The notes under the pieces were generated by a model. It worked only from the letters and a program-made list of their open reading frames with translations. It did no database searches and was not told the DNA's origin. Position numbers and translations under genes: made by a program. From Pseudo-nitzschia pungens (lineage: Eukaryota; Bacillariophyta; Bacillariophyceae; Bacillariales; Bacillariaceae), in the NCBI GenBank assembly GCA_037355855.1, contig CM074758.1, positions 3,631,001 through 3,695,000 on the forward strand: DNA of 64,000 nt, in the 5' to 3' direction. This document shows, one piece after another, positions 33,938 to 45,520 of this stretch (positions are counted from its first letter, which is position 1; each line of letters opens with the position of its first letter).

Positions 33938-35984
33938 CAGATCGTACGCGACGGCCCTAGTAAACTCTGCTAGCATCCATACTAAACAGGATAGGTCTGT
34001 TGCTAAGCCTGTTGCTAAGCCTGTTGCTAAGCCTGTTGCTAAGCCTGTATGCTACCAATTAGCACACAGCCCAGCACTCAGCTCAGCACCTGTTAGTCAG
34101 TTACTGGAGGCTGCTGCCTGTAGCCCCAGTACACTCTCCTACACAGGAGCCTTGCTAGCACAGATCATAGCACCACTTTGAATATCTTCATAGTCCCCGT
34201 GATTCATGCTAGTAGTCCTGTACTGATCAACTATACCGGTCCCCGGAAACAGATACTCCCAGGGGAACACCAATACTCTTGCTTGTTGTACCAGGACACT
34301 TGGATGGATCATTACAAAATTCAGGGTTGTATCCATATAACTTGTCATAGATCAAACTGCATCAAATATTGCAGTTCCTATCAGAGGCCCGGCTGATTCA
34401 TTGTAAAAAAAAAAGGGGGGTGAACCGGAGGACGTTTTGCCCTTGGTTCGATTCCTTAACACATACAAGGAGATCAATCAGCCTATTGTAGGTTCAAATC
34501 TTTATAGTCCCCGGAACCGGTGTACCGGAGACTCCCAAACATGTAACATGTAACATCATACATAGAAAATCGAAATCGAAATCCGCTGCGTCCGGACTGC
34601 TTGTCAGGGATCAAAGGTACCCCAAATAATGCAGCTAGCAGCTACCACATGCAGCGCTCGCAGTGGCTCTTCAACATTGGACCATTGAGCAACTTAGTGA
34701 ATAGATCTGCAATGTCGCTCTCACCTGGTTCGTTCGCGACCCGAATTGTTCCAGCAGCAATAGCCTCGCGCGCCTTGTGGTAGTGGGGTTAGTGGACATC
34801 GCTCCAGCACTTAGGACCTTTTGCCCTACATGCTTTCAAAGATATATCGTCCCGGCTGTAAGGGCCTTTTGCCCCACACACCAAAATAAATCATTCGTCG
34901 TTTCAGTTCACTTGAACCACACTGGTCCTTGAATGGTTGCTGTCAGACCGTACCGGTCCCCGAACTGGTGGCTGTTCATACGGCTCTCGTGTCCTGCTTG
35001 GACATAATTCCAGATCCGAAGCGCGCTGCTTCTTGGTCCGTTCGTTCAATTCCAGATCCGAAGCGCGTTGCTTCCTGGTCCGTTCGTTCAATCGTGAGCA
35101 AGCTGTCCCCGGAACAGTATAACTGCCACTGTTCCACTCGGTCTCCGTAGGAACGCTTGTCTGACTTCATTTGTTGTCGTAGATCCAAAACGCGTTGCTC
35201 CTGCAACTCGTTCGTTAGTTCGATTCATGAGCAAGCTGTCCCCGTATAACACTGTGCCGAAAGGCTCTTCCGATAGGCTCCCGTGTAGGTTCGCTTGTCA
35301 CTTCTCATCGTTAATCGTTTAACTTGTCAGCATCAATCCGAATCATGCTGCTCATCCCGCAATACTTTTGCAAACGGCAGCTCCTGATTTGTAGATCATA
35401 TCGATTCGTATATCGTATATTCAAAACCACGCTGCTCCTGTAACAGGACGACCAGTTCAATCGTTTGGTTGTCCCCGGAACAGCAGTTCTGTATTCATGG
35501 TAGTGTCAAACGTAGCAGTTTCGATGTAACAGTTTCAATATTGGTCTTAATCCCAGATCGATATATTCGATCGCTGATTCGCAATTAGCGTCATCAGTAG
35601 AGTAGCTCATGGCAATCAACTTCCAGACAAGGTAGAGAACATGCGCTAGCATCGTAGCAGGGATGAATTGAATAGTCTTCGATCGATACATTCAATCGAT
35701 ACATTTAATCGATCGTAGCGATCAGCATCGTTTATAGAGTAACTGGAATACATTCAATTGGTCGTAGCAATCAGCATCATCCGAAGTACCTGAGGCACTG
35801 CTAGGTCGTACATTCCGTACGAGCATTTACCATGCGCTCGCCTAGCTGCCTGTCTTGTATCAACTTCGCTGCTGTTGCTCTTTGTAATCGTCTGTTCTAA
35901 TCTTTCGTGTTGCACGCAATTTCGTTGCGCTTCCATTGTTCAGCCTACTAGAGTTCAACCTATAACAGGGACAGCATGTCCCCG
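33938..35984. other. Non-coding interior of the copia element
   Basis: No RT or other protein motif found. Contains tandem TGTTGCTAAGCC units (33990-34045), a duplicated block of about 50 bp (TCCAGATCCGAAGCGCG at about 35010 and 35052, related at 35180), and many GTCCCCGGAACAG motifs. RT and RNase H would be expected here in a full element, so this is deleted or replaced sequence. Confidence 0.5.
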
Positions 35985-36581
35985 TCAGCTGAGCACTGTC
36001 AGCATTCGGTTCCGTTGCATCCTGCAATTGTCTCGTAGAGGCAGTGAGCCACAGCTCCGTGTCTGCAGGCTAGGTTCTTGCAAGGCTCGTACTCGGATAA
36101 CATCAACTTTGTCCCCGCGAGTCTTCAATGGATCGCCGTACGCAGCTGTAACACGCCAACTGTAACACGCCACTTGTTCATTCTTTGCATAACATTGGCA
36201 TCGCACTTTGTTGTGCATTCCTTGAACGTCCCAATACTGAGGGCTCCTTGGTAGTCTTGAGGAGTCTCTTTTCCTTCGGAGTACATGATGTTCCCACCAT
36301 TTGAAAGCTGTTTCATCTGCAATCTGGTTATCAACAGCATATTGTGCAGCCTCAACAGGAAAAGACTCCTTGATATCACCTAGTTTGCACCACGACTGTG
36401 TGCCATCCTTCCAACTGACTAGGAGCCTCCACTCCTTGGTTGTAACAGGACAAATCTTGTTGGACGCGGTGCTTGCTTTGACAGCTTGTTCCTTGGTAAC
36501 TGCCGTCTCATCTTTTTCATGGTCTATGATCTCATCCAGTAGAGTGAACATACGGCCTTCGTCGTCAACTGAACTGTACAT
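35985..36581 (-). pseudogene. Copia integrase C-terminal region
   Basis: Residues ~1-110 read like the part of diatom copia Pol between integrase and RT: 'SSVDDEGRMFTLLDEIIDHE', then 'KEWRLLVSWKDGTQSW', 'LGDIKESFPVEAAQYAV' and 'AFKWWEHHVLRRKRD'. The normally following residues before RT are scrambled. A remnant without the polymerase. Confidence 0.75.
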
Positions 36582-37102
36582 GTTTTCAGCAACAATATCT
36601 GTAGTGTACTGCTCCCATCAGGGAGTTGAAAAATCGTACATTCGGGTATCGAGGATAGGGTTGTTGTTCCTCTTGCCCAACGGGTTGCCATCTAAATCAG
36701 TAGTTCTTGCCTTGACAGTGCACTTGAGTCGTTCGTCTCCTCTCCAGATCATGACCTTGTTTCCAATATATACTCATCGTAGGTATCCCCATCGGGTACG
36801 AGCTCATCCACATCTGGAATAGAGGCTTCCGGTTCTGGTAGCTGGATCGTCTGGCCATCTATCCTGGTGGTTCTCAAATAGTTCCTCTGGGAGTTGGGGA
36901 TAGGCGTCTTGAAATTGAACATCGTTGATTCAAGGTTTTCCCCGATCTTGGATTCAACTGAACATCCGTGTTCTCAAGCTTGTCCACGATCTTGGATTTC
37001 ACTGTTTGGTCAAACGAGTCCATTATCCTCTTGACATCGTGAGCTCTCCATTCTGCTTCAGTGACAGCTCTAACAGTGTTAGTGCTTACTGGTAGCGCAG
37101 AT

Positions 37103-37842
37103 TCAGCTTGGGATCAAGTAGCAATCACCTCCTCCAAATATTCGTCCGCATGGACCAAGCCAGCGTCCGAGCTTCTCTGTACCATCAGAGAGATCCGTCC
37201 AGTAGACAAAATCGTACCACTCGTGTGCTTGATACAAGGAGATGTCCGGCATGTATTCATGTACTAACTCAAATGGAGTTCTTTCCATACACGCTGGGTT
37301 GCTGGAGACAGTCCTTTGCCTTATAGCATGCCCACAGACTCTTGGGGGATTTCTTTCTTGCAGTCTTCTTCCGAATGCTTCTGCTGAGATGCCCTATACT
37401 CAGTTCTGCTCTGCTCTGGAGTGGGCAATGCGGCTGAATGAACGTCTGGTGGAGATTGTTCTTTCTCATGGATAAGGATCTTCAAGGCCTTCAAACGCTT
37501 GCTTTTTGCTGTGGATAGGGATGAATTCCTCATAGCCCTTACTACCATTGCTGAAGACTTGCGCTGCCTTGTCTTGTCTTATGATGCTTGGTACCTTTTC
37601 ATGCCAAGTATCAGTCCCCTACTTGTCTACCGCCATCCTCTTATCCCTAAAACTCTGTGTCTGGAGTCTTCTAACCAAAGGATGCTGGGGTTTCCTGAAT
37701 CCTTTCTGCGTGGTTACTCTTACTCTCAGTGTAGTTCTTGCCTTTCTTTCAGATATGTCCCATATCTTCGAGAGCCGGTCCGAATCAATGTCATGTTGCT
37801 GTACCTGTCAGTATCGATCAATGTTCCCCATTGCTTTCTTCT
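37103..37842 (-). pseudogene. Copia integrase core remnant, several frames
   Basis: 'RTPFELVHEYMPDISLYQAH' followed by 'LGRWLGPCGRIFGGGDCYLI' (37288-37103) is the end of a copia integrase core. Other integrase-like bits to the right lie in different frames. No complete DDE triad can be read. Confidence 0.65.
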
Positions 37843-38589
37843 TCAGGTTGTATCTGTTTCCGGATCGATTGGCTCTTCCAAATCAGCCCAAGCGATTTGC
37901 TTGTCCCTGTACACTGCAGATAGTGCAACCGGTGCATCCCTAACATTGGGATCCAGTTCAAATCTATCTAATCCATCAGTGTAGTCAGGCTCATACAGGG
38001 GTGTATGAAGGGCATTTATTCTCAGACTTGGCTTGGCTTCCGCTTCCTTGTCCCCGCAAGTTTGGAATGAATCACCTTCATGGTCCGAAACAACTTGGGG
38101 TTCAGGATCAGAATAAAGCGCTGAAAGCCTTGTGTGGAGCCGGTCATCGGAAGCAATGAAACAGGGGGTGAAATCTCTGGAGGTACGCAGCTGCTGTAGA
38201 TGCCGGAGGCTTGTATTAGGAATACTTTTCGTTGGAAGGGAGCATGTCACTTGGCTTGAGATTCTTGGGATACAGGGAGGGTTTGAAATGGTTCCCGGGC
38301 TTGGGGGGTTGCAGACTCGTGCAATCAGACATGGGGATGTTACGTGTCGGGGCAGGGTTCTCAATCGGTTCGATTCCTGTCGGGGCAGGGTTCTCAATCG
38401 GTTCGATTCCTGTCTCGTTCGTGGATGCAGGGGTCTCAATCGGTGTAAATTCGATTCCTGCTTCGTTCGTGGGTGCAGGGGTCTCAATCGGTGTAAATTC
38501 GATTCCTGCTTTGTTCGTGGGCGTAGGGGTCTGGATTGGTTCACGGCAGGGGTCTCAATCGGTGTTGGTCCGATTCCTGCTGTAGGCAT
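37843..38589 (-). pseudogene. Copia Pol linker with peptide repeats
   Basis: The first ~75 codons are repeats: three units of about 17 residues (RPLHPRTKQESNLHRL) and two of ten (RQESNRLRTLP). At DNA level these are GGTTCTCAATCGGTTCGATTC units at 38330-38560. Followed by 'DRLHTRLSALYSDPEPQ' and an acidic stretch resembling the variable linker between protease and integrase in copia Pol. Function not assignable. Confidence 0.55.
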
Positions 38590-39182
38590 TTTGCCTGTCG
38601 GGGTATCAACCTTAGTCTGTTGTTGCTGCTATTGGTGTACGGCAGAAACAATTTTTGGTCGGATAAGGGGAAATAGGGATGTGATTGGTCAATTGCTGAT
38701 TCAGCTTGCTGAAATTTTGGGCTTGCTGGATTCCAGGGGGCATCCCTTGTAGCAATCACATGGTCACACGTCTGCATTTCCGCCTTCGTGGGGCGCGCGC
38801 TTCGAGTGGAAGTAGGAAACAACACCATTAAGCAAGAGCTTAATATATAGTGTTCGGGGGTTCCTTCATCTCCTTTTTCAGTGGTATGGTAATCATACTG
38901 TCTCGGCGTCTCGTCCACACGGTTGTGGCCACAATCCCTAATTTGGTTGGGGCAAATCAAGCTGTGCTGTAGCCTGTCCCCGAAATATAGTGTCTTTTGG
39001 AAATAAATCAACCAAACTTTGCCCAATGGATCTGTGTAAGCAGTGACACTTGTCCCAATTGGAATGTTCTTCACTGGTTCATATTCAGGGGAGAAGGAAT
39101 GAACATCCACATGGGGGATAACTTGGTCTTCCAATAGGATCATGTTGCAACCAGCAGCAGTTGTATTGGCATGGCTATCCAA
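38541..39182 (-). pseudogene. Copia protease and GAG-pre-integrase remnant
   Basis: 'MDSHANTTAAGCNMILLEDQ' is the diatom copia protease start (D-S-H-A-N-T). 'SFSPEYEPVKNIPIGTSVTA', 'LYFGDRLQHSLICPNQIRDC' and 'VDETPRQYD' are the following protease and GAG-pre-integrase motifs. After 'WNPASPKFQQAESAI' the frame enters repeats and ends. Confidence 0.75.
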
Positions 39183-41737
39183 CTCACAGTTGCTCTCTTT
39201 TGGCCTTGCCGATCTTGCTGGTCATCCATTTGATACACCAATGCTGAGACGGATTACGTCGTAGCAGGTCTATCAACGAGCGTCGTTGCTGTTGCTCATA
39301 GCATGTATCAGTCATCCTCATATCTACCACTCTGTATCCTCTATCCTTGTAAGTCACGAGCGCTGTGACGTCACATTGCTTCTTACGTTAGATCGTCTTC
39401 AGTTCAACGCCCTGTTTAATTCCAGATCGACATCGCTGCGGGTCCAAGCTGCGCTTGTCCCCTTTCTCTAGCGTCATGCATCCAGACTGTCGTCTTGCCC
39501 CGGTCTTCTCTTGCCCTAGCGAGTCCTTTTAGCAGTTCTAGGCTTCTCTCCTGTCAGGGCATCGATGTTGTCCTCTTGTTGCTGCTACTGCTCTTTCGCT
39601 GCAAGGACAGACATAAACATCAACCCGGCTGTTCTTTGGGGATAGAGGCTCGCCTCCTTGTATCCTTTCGACGGCTATAGTTACAGGGCCTTCTGCTTAG
39701 TATTCAACATCAATGCGTCTTCACTGTAAGGACAGAAATCCATCGATCCAACCTTCCAGGTACATCGATTCACTGTCCCCTAGTTCTTCAGTGAAGGGGA
39801 ATCAATCAATCTGGCAAGAACGCTGCGCCTAGCCGCATCTGCGACGAATCGTGTCTAGCATCTAGCGTCTTGCTAAGCTTCTTCTGCTGCAAATCGTGTC
39901 CAGTTCGTTGCTATTGATCCGTTGGTGCTATCGACTCAATTCCTATCAATCCGTTGCTATGGATTTGGTGGCTATCAATCCGTTGCTATCGATCCGTTGC
40001 TATCGATTCGGTTGCTATCATAAAATTCGTTGCTTGAACGCTATCGGCTATCGATCAGTTGCTGTCGATCCCTGGGAATACATCAATTGATCGAGCGCTT
40101 TCAGTGCAAGGATACAGTACTTCGTTATCCAGCACATCGTTTGCGCTACTCCACAGGATACAGCAATCAACCGGGTGCTTTCCACCGTACGCTTTCAGTG
40201 TAAGGACAAAATACATAGCAAATGTCCCCGTTGTTCTTTCAGTGAAAGCAGCCGTACGTGGATGTACATGGAGATCGTGGCAGCAATTAGTCAGGGGAGG
40301 TAAATGATTCTTCAGAGTATGCAATTCATCGGGGTTCTCGCTCGTAGGTTAGTCTTCGGGCACTTGCCATAGGTCGGCATTCAGGCACTATCGATGACAC
40401 CTTTTCTTCTGTCACAAGCAAAGGTGGGCTCTTTGTTGAGGATATTGGTAGTTTCAGGGATACTTTTTGCAAATATTTCAAACATACAGGCCTTTGCGGC
40501 CTCCAATCCTTCCGGATTCATTCAATTGCGTACGTCGCAATCTTCAATTCTTTTGATACATGGATACCCTATCCAATCGAGAAGAATGGCAATCAACAAT
40601 CAGGAAACCTGGTCGATTTGATCTGCTCATCATCTGATTCCTTCTGGGACTTCTCCTTCGGTTTCAAGGTTCGTAGGCTCCTTGGGAGACCCCTTGGGTG
40701 GTTGCTTTCCGGTAGGAGTGATCATTTTGTTTAGGCTTTGGATGACTTCTAGATGATTTGCTTTACAACTCATTCCTTATTTCAAAGAAAGACAAATTCG
40801 TTGCTCGTTCCGAGTTAGTTTCTTGCTTGGGATAAATTCGTTGCCTGTTCCAAGTTGATTTCTTGCTTGGAATAATTTCGGTGCCTGTTCCAAGTTAATT
40901 TCTTGCTTGGAATAATTTCGGTGGTCAGTAGTAGGAATGGTTCCTGATCTGGCCTGTGGTTGCTGCTGTGACATAGTGTTAACGATTGCGAGAATGCCTC
41001 TCGATGACTTTTATTTATGTATAGGTGACCTCTATTCATGCTTGGGTGACCCCCGATTCATGCTTGGGTGACCTTCACCTTGCCCGTGCTTAATGACCTT
41101 CCGTGTTTAGATAAGACTAAACTTGGTGACCTTCCGGATTTAGGTGACCTTCCGGGTCTTCGGTCGTGCTTCGAAACTTCAATCCTTTGCTTGGATGTCC
41201 AAGCAATCCTGGATTAGTCATTTGGCTACAATCCACTACCAGCAGCTGGATGTTCAAAACGTACTGAAGATTCTAAGAGTCTTTCGTTTCCATCCTGGAC
41301 TCTCGTAACGTACTGAAGATTCCAATCGGAGGGCGTCTCGTATGGATTCTTTCGTTCGGTCCCTTGCTCAATCGGTCCCTTTTGCATCCGGGCCAAGACT
41401 TGGTGGAGCCACCACCCTGCTCTGTTTCATAGACCTAGTATGAGCCGGTCCGCACGGGATCCCTAGGCCCCAGTATCTAGCAAAAGGGAGCCTCATTTAC
41501 ATCGCTGTAGGTCTCTTCTCGCGTCCGCTCTGGACTTGCCGTCCGTATCTGCGTATCGATCGTCCGAAAGACCCACTGGAGACACGTCGATGTCAGTTCC
41601 TTGTGTTACACTGTAGGCCAGGAACTGAGTTTTACATCCAGCAGATGGTTCTTTTACATCCAAGTGTAGGCATGGATGCCAGCAGGGATCAGCTGCTGGG
41701 TTTCGTCACACGCTCTAGCCGGCGTCCCGGCTTCGAA
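39183..41737. other. Copia leader/Gag side, no readable gene
   Basis: Gag is expected here but I cannot read it. Local repeats: ATCCGTTGCTATCGAT units (39900-40080), TTTCTTGCTTGGAATAATTTC units with CGTTGCCTGTTCCAAGTT (40800-40925), and GGTGACCTTC / TTCATGCTTGGGTGACC units (41025-41155). 41270-41340 has a duplicated AACGTACTGAAGATTC. Confidence 0.5.
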
Positions 41738-41766
41738 GTTGGGTTCGAGCGGTGGGTCTGATAAAC
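41738..41766 (-). promoter_or_regulatory. Candidate primer-binding site matching a tRNA 5' half
   Basis: Next to the 5' LTR the plus strand reads GTTGGGTTCGAGCGGTGGGT then CTGATAA. This has the shape of a tRNA D-loop, D-stem 3' strand and anticodon arm ending at the loop (anticodon GAT would be Ile). Copia of Drosophila is primed by a tRNA half cut in the anticodon loop, so this fits. Seen: the sequence. Inferred: its role. Confidence 0.45.
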
Positions 41767-42376
41767 TGTGTTGATATTTGCTCGTCAGCAAAAATAAGGG
41801 ATAACAATAACAATAATACCACATAGAGTCCTGGCAAATAGTGAGACTACAGAAGATACTGTTCAGTCTCTATTGCATACGCTCAATTGCTACAAGGTAC
41901 TTCCCTAGAGGTACATTGGAATCGATCATGGTGAGGGCGTGATAGGATGTGTTTATTTTAGAGTGTAAAAGAAAGAGTGAATAAAAGAGGGAGCTGAGCC
42001 AAAGTGCTCAGCTCTGTATTGTATCGTGACAGCGCTCCGATAACTCGTATAATAACAGAGCTCTGTAGCTCTGGTACTGTATCCTACGGGTAGCGTATCG
42101 GAGGAGTAGCGTAGCGTAGCTTAATTAAGCTCGGCTTAATTATATTCAATCGTGTGCTCGCTTGTTTGCTAACGCGTTGGGTAACTGTCTGGGTCAGGTA
42201 TCCGGTCATGGTACATATTATACACCAATGACCCGACCCCGGCGGTAGCATAGTATCTTAGCATGGTATCATGGTAGGTTAGCATCTTTCAGTATCTCGT
42301 AGCCTTAGCAACCCTAACCCTGTAGCATTTAGCTACACTATTAGGGCTGCCATACCCGGGGTACGTACGATTGGTA
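41767..42376 (-). repeat. Copia 5' LTR (right)
   Basis: Partner of 33331-33937. Confidence 0.8.
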
Positions 42377-42699
42377 GGCCGTGATGGCATACAACTCCAC
42401 TACCCCCCCAAGGTCCAATTCCGTAGTACTTCGTACAATTTAACACACGCCTTACCGGAGCGCCAGTGCCTTAGACCACAATTCCACTCACCCTTCGAAG
42501 TGCCAATAAACCTTAAGGTAAGTTACTTATTGTGAAGGATGAGTATTCATTTTTTGTTCGCCAAATTTTGTACCGAACTGAAGTCAATTTCAAATCGTAA
42601 TGTACTATTTACTGTTATAAGTCCGTGAAGGATGTGATTATTTTGAAAAACTTGACGTATCGCGGTGCATGCGTTTTTCTATTTCCGACCGCTCCCGGT
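42377..42699. other. No gene recognised
   Basis: About 320 bp with no repeat shared elsewhere in the window and no convincing ORF. Minus-strand TGGTCTAAGGCACTGG near 42470 looks like a tRNA A box, but no tRNA folds around it. Confidence 0.4.
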
Positions 42700-43019
42700 A
42701 GAAATAACAAGACAGCAACATCGGTTCCCGACAAGGTTGTTGTCCTGACATCTTTAGTTTAACTCCGACTTAACACCTTGATACTTACATCCTGCTCCCT
42801 GAGCAGCTCCCTGTAGAACTACAAGCCAAAGATCTAACTGACTGAGCCAAGTTGTAGTTAGAATAGATCTGGTTGATCCATCGATCTGCCGTAGTGGTGA
42901 TTCCGAGACTATTGACAGATTAGACCGGCACCTCAACCGGTTTGCTTGTTCCTGTTGTATATTTCCAAGCTTGCCTTTGTACCTATTAACTTAAACCCAG
43001 TTTCAGCTACATTTTACCA
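42700..43019 (-). repeat. LTR-like repeat 'X', inverted partial copy
   Basis: Reverse complement begins TGGTAAAATGTAGCTGA and follows 51780-52095. The 3' part is missing beyond about 42700. Confidence 0.65.
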
Positions 43020-43249
43020 GATTAACAGTCGCAAGCTTATTGTAAGCTTGCAAAGCTGGAGATCTACAAGCAACAACACACAAGAACAACAACGACGACG
43101 ACGACGAAAAGGACGGGATCGACGCTGTTACAGTCATAATTTTATACTGGATCCCCAAGCGCTTTATAACTGGGCCGTGCCATAATATTATCCTTCTTGT
43201 TATCGCGGATAAAACAGTACAAAACGGCGTCTCCAAACTCCAAGAATTG

Positions 43250-43609
43250 TGTTTGGAGGGCTCGTAGAGTCGGTAGATTTTGTACAAGTTTAGGGATTTT
43301 GTTGTTTTAATGTTTTGCTGAGCAGAAATGAATCCACTCTAATTTTCTAATTCACTAAATTTTGTTCCTTGGTCACACGTATTCTCGTGTTGTTTCTCAT
43401 TTTCTTACATGCATTCTCGTGTTATTTATTGGTTTCTTTGTTCCGGTCCATTCATTCCAAGCCCCCATACATTTGTGTACTGGATCCAGTGGAGACTTAC
43501 TTAATGCTCTGTAGGCTTGGTACTTAAGGTCCTATCTTTTAGTAACTGAAAATGTTTGGACCGGTAGGAGGTAATTCTTCTTTGATTTGAATCGGGCAAG
43601 TCACTGTTT
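43250..43609 (+). repeat. LTR-like repeat 'Y', forward copy
   Basis: Starts TGTTTGGAGGGCTC and ends near GTCACTGTTTCA. The inverted copy at 50470-50851 shares TAGATTTTGTAC, GAGCAGAAATGA, CATTCTCGTGTT and CTATCTTTTAGTAACTG. A copia-type Gag follows 470 bp downstream, so it is probably the 5' LTR of that element. Confidence 0.7.
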
Positions 43610-43739
43610 CAAGCACGACTGGAGGTCACGTCCAAACAAATTGACGGAGAAAGAAATTTTTGAAATTTCAACTGCTGCTGTACCCGTTCCTTTCGTCCCG
43701 ACACGACGTGCCCCTGGTATTGCTGCTACCGTTCTTTTA

Positions 43740-44082
43740 CTGATACGGCGCTTTTGCTGATACGGCGTTTTGGAACCACAACGGCGCTTTGCAACAACAA
43801 CGGCGTTTCAAAACCACAACGGCGTTCCACCACAGTCAAAGCGTCCTCAAACTACAGCGGCATTTCGCACGAACAACGGCGCAAACGACTGCATTTCAAC
43901 GACGCAGCAATACATAACCTCCGACTACAGCTGTAACCACACCTGTACTTCCCCGAATACAGCTGCATTGCATCCACACCTTTGTTCCCCAGGCATATAC
44001 AATATTGTTCCTCTGCCTGGATACACCCTCAACAACAGAACGCCACCATCGACATTGATTCCTCTCGGATCTCCGCCACTCT
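43740..44082 (+). promoter_or_regulatory. Leader of the Gag element with ACAACGGCG repeats
   Basis: Six to eight short CACAACGGCGTTT-like units (43740-43880) precede the Gag ATG. The related leader at 51000-51264 has CAACAACGGTGTTTTCGAAC units and the same AATACAGCTGCA and CAGGCATATA motifs. Confidence 0.55.
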
Positions 44083-45520
44083 ATGCCATACCGAACTCGA
44101 CAACGAGCTCCATTCCCTGCAGTCACTGAAGACACTTACCGTACCTTCCAATCTATTCAAACTGCTGCCCGCACCAGATTCAACCCCAGCACGATGTCCG
44201 ACGATCATTCAAGCGATCACATTGACGCAAACGATACTCCCACCGACGAGGATGGTGATTTCTTTCCATCATTTGATCCTCATGTAACCCACATCCTTCG
44301 TGATTTTCTGCACCTTCAGACTGAGGATGGTGATATTATCTGTGAGGCCCTTTGCTTTGCTGGATACAACACCTGGTTTGAATTTCCTTTCCTTACTGCC
44401 GACGTCATCTCCTGTCTCGACTATGAAAGCCATGGCCGCCGTGTTCCCCTTTCCCATCATCATGCCCTGCGCCTCAATACTCTTGCTGACTACATGGCAC
44501 ATCTCAACAACACCATTGGCCCCGCTGCCTCCGAAGACTTCACCAACTATGACTCCGCCACATTCCGTCAATTTCGCCGCACTCACCGCACTTCACTACC
44601 ATCACCGCCACCCACAACACAGCCATCCACTACTCAACCAAGCACACCTAATCCAACCACGAATTCCACCTCCTCATCTCGATTCACCAAAACTGATGAA
44701 CAGGTGAAATACGAGAACTGGATTAAGCGCTCCCACGATGCCACTGTGTTTGATGTCCTCAAAAATGACACTCAATTTGAAACATGGCTCACCGGTTTTC
44801 GTGCTCAGCTTGCTGCGTATGATTTTGACGTTGACCAATTCCTTGACCCCGACTGGGACAGCTCCACCCTCCAAAGCTACGATCAGAAACTCTTTCAGAA
44901 GCAATGCACCTTTTTTTGGGTGCTTGTCCTTCGTGTCCTCAAATCTGACCTCTCTCTATCCTGTGTTCAAACCCATACTCCAACCATGGATGGCAGAGCT
45001 GCCTATTTTGAGTACCTTGAACTCCGCGCCTCCACCTTTACTCAAGAGTTTGACATTGCCAAACAGACTCAAACCCTTGCATCCTTGACCCTTGCCTCCT
45101 GGAAAGATTCCACTGTCAAATTCCTCACTCACTGGTTCGACCAATATGACCTGCTGTGCAAAATGACAGCCCCCAAGCCACCCATGCACTACCACATGCT
45201 CAGGACCCTCCTCCTCAATGCTTGTGCTCACGATGCCCATTTAAGTTACCAGTTCTCCAAAGTACCCCTCCCTTCATCTACTGACCTCTCTACTGGCAAC
45301 GACACTGTGCCCATCCTCAAGCTCAAAACCACCCTCCTGGCTGAGGCTACCAGGCTTGACTCCCACGCAGCTCTCACCATGCCCACGTCCCGCAGCCACA
45401 TCCGTGCCAACCTCCATGAAGCATTCTCCTTCCTTGACACCTCTGAACTGACTGATGACTTCCTGGATGATGTTCAAACCTATGCTGCTTTTCGTGCTAC
45501 ACGGCCACGACCCCCTGCTG
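44083..45520 (+). CDS. Copia-type Gag domain, 5' part of a longer fused ORF
   Basis: About 480 residues from the ATG at 44083. A Thr/Ser/Pro-rich linker (near residue 170-200) separates an acidic N-terminal part from a helical Gag core: 'VKYENWIKRSHDATVFDVLK', 'TMDGRAAYFEYLELRASTF', 'LTHWFDQYDLLCKMTAPKPP' and 'LLLNACAHDAHLSYQF', as in Gag of diatom copia elements. No CCHC knuckle is reached. Instead the frame passes without a stop into the LRR gene's exon. A truncated second copy of the Gag start lies at 51265-51420, proving it is repetitive DNA. Confidence 0.75.

Larger units (their letters stand above)
33331..42376 (-). mobile_element. Degraded Ty1/copia element between ~0.6-kb LTRs
   Basis: Near-identical direct repeats at 33331-33937 and 41767-42376 start TGTGTTGATATTTGCTCGTC and end at ACGTACGATTGGTA. 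Coding remnants are all on the minus strand, so the right copy is the 5' LTR. Next to it is a primer site matching a tRNA 5' half (41738-41766). Order of remnants leftward: protease (39182-38541), variable repeat region, integrase (38.0-37.1 kb), integrase C-terminal region (36581-35985). No RT or RNase H remains. The frames are broken throughout. The LTRs differ by a 3-bp indel (GAG near 33663 / 42102), a few substitutions and one replaced patch of about 18 bp. I could not define a target duplication. Confidence 0.75.

Noticed and set aside
42440..42500. tRNA-Leu-like sequence (TGGTCTAAGGCACTGG on the minus strand)
   Set aside because: No B box or cloverleaf around it.
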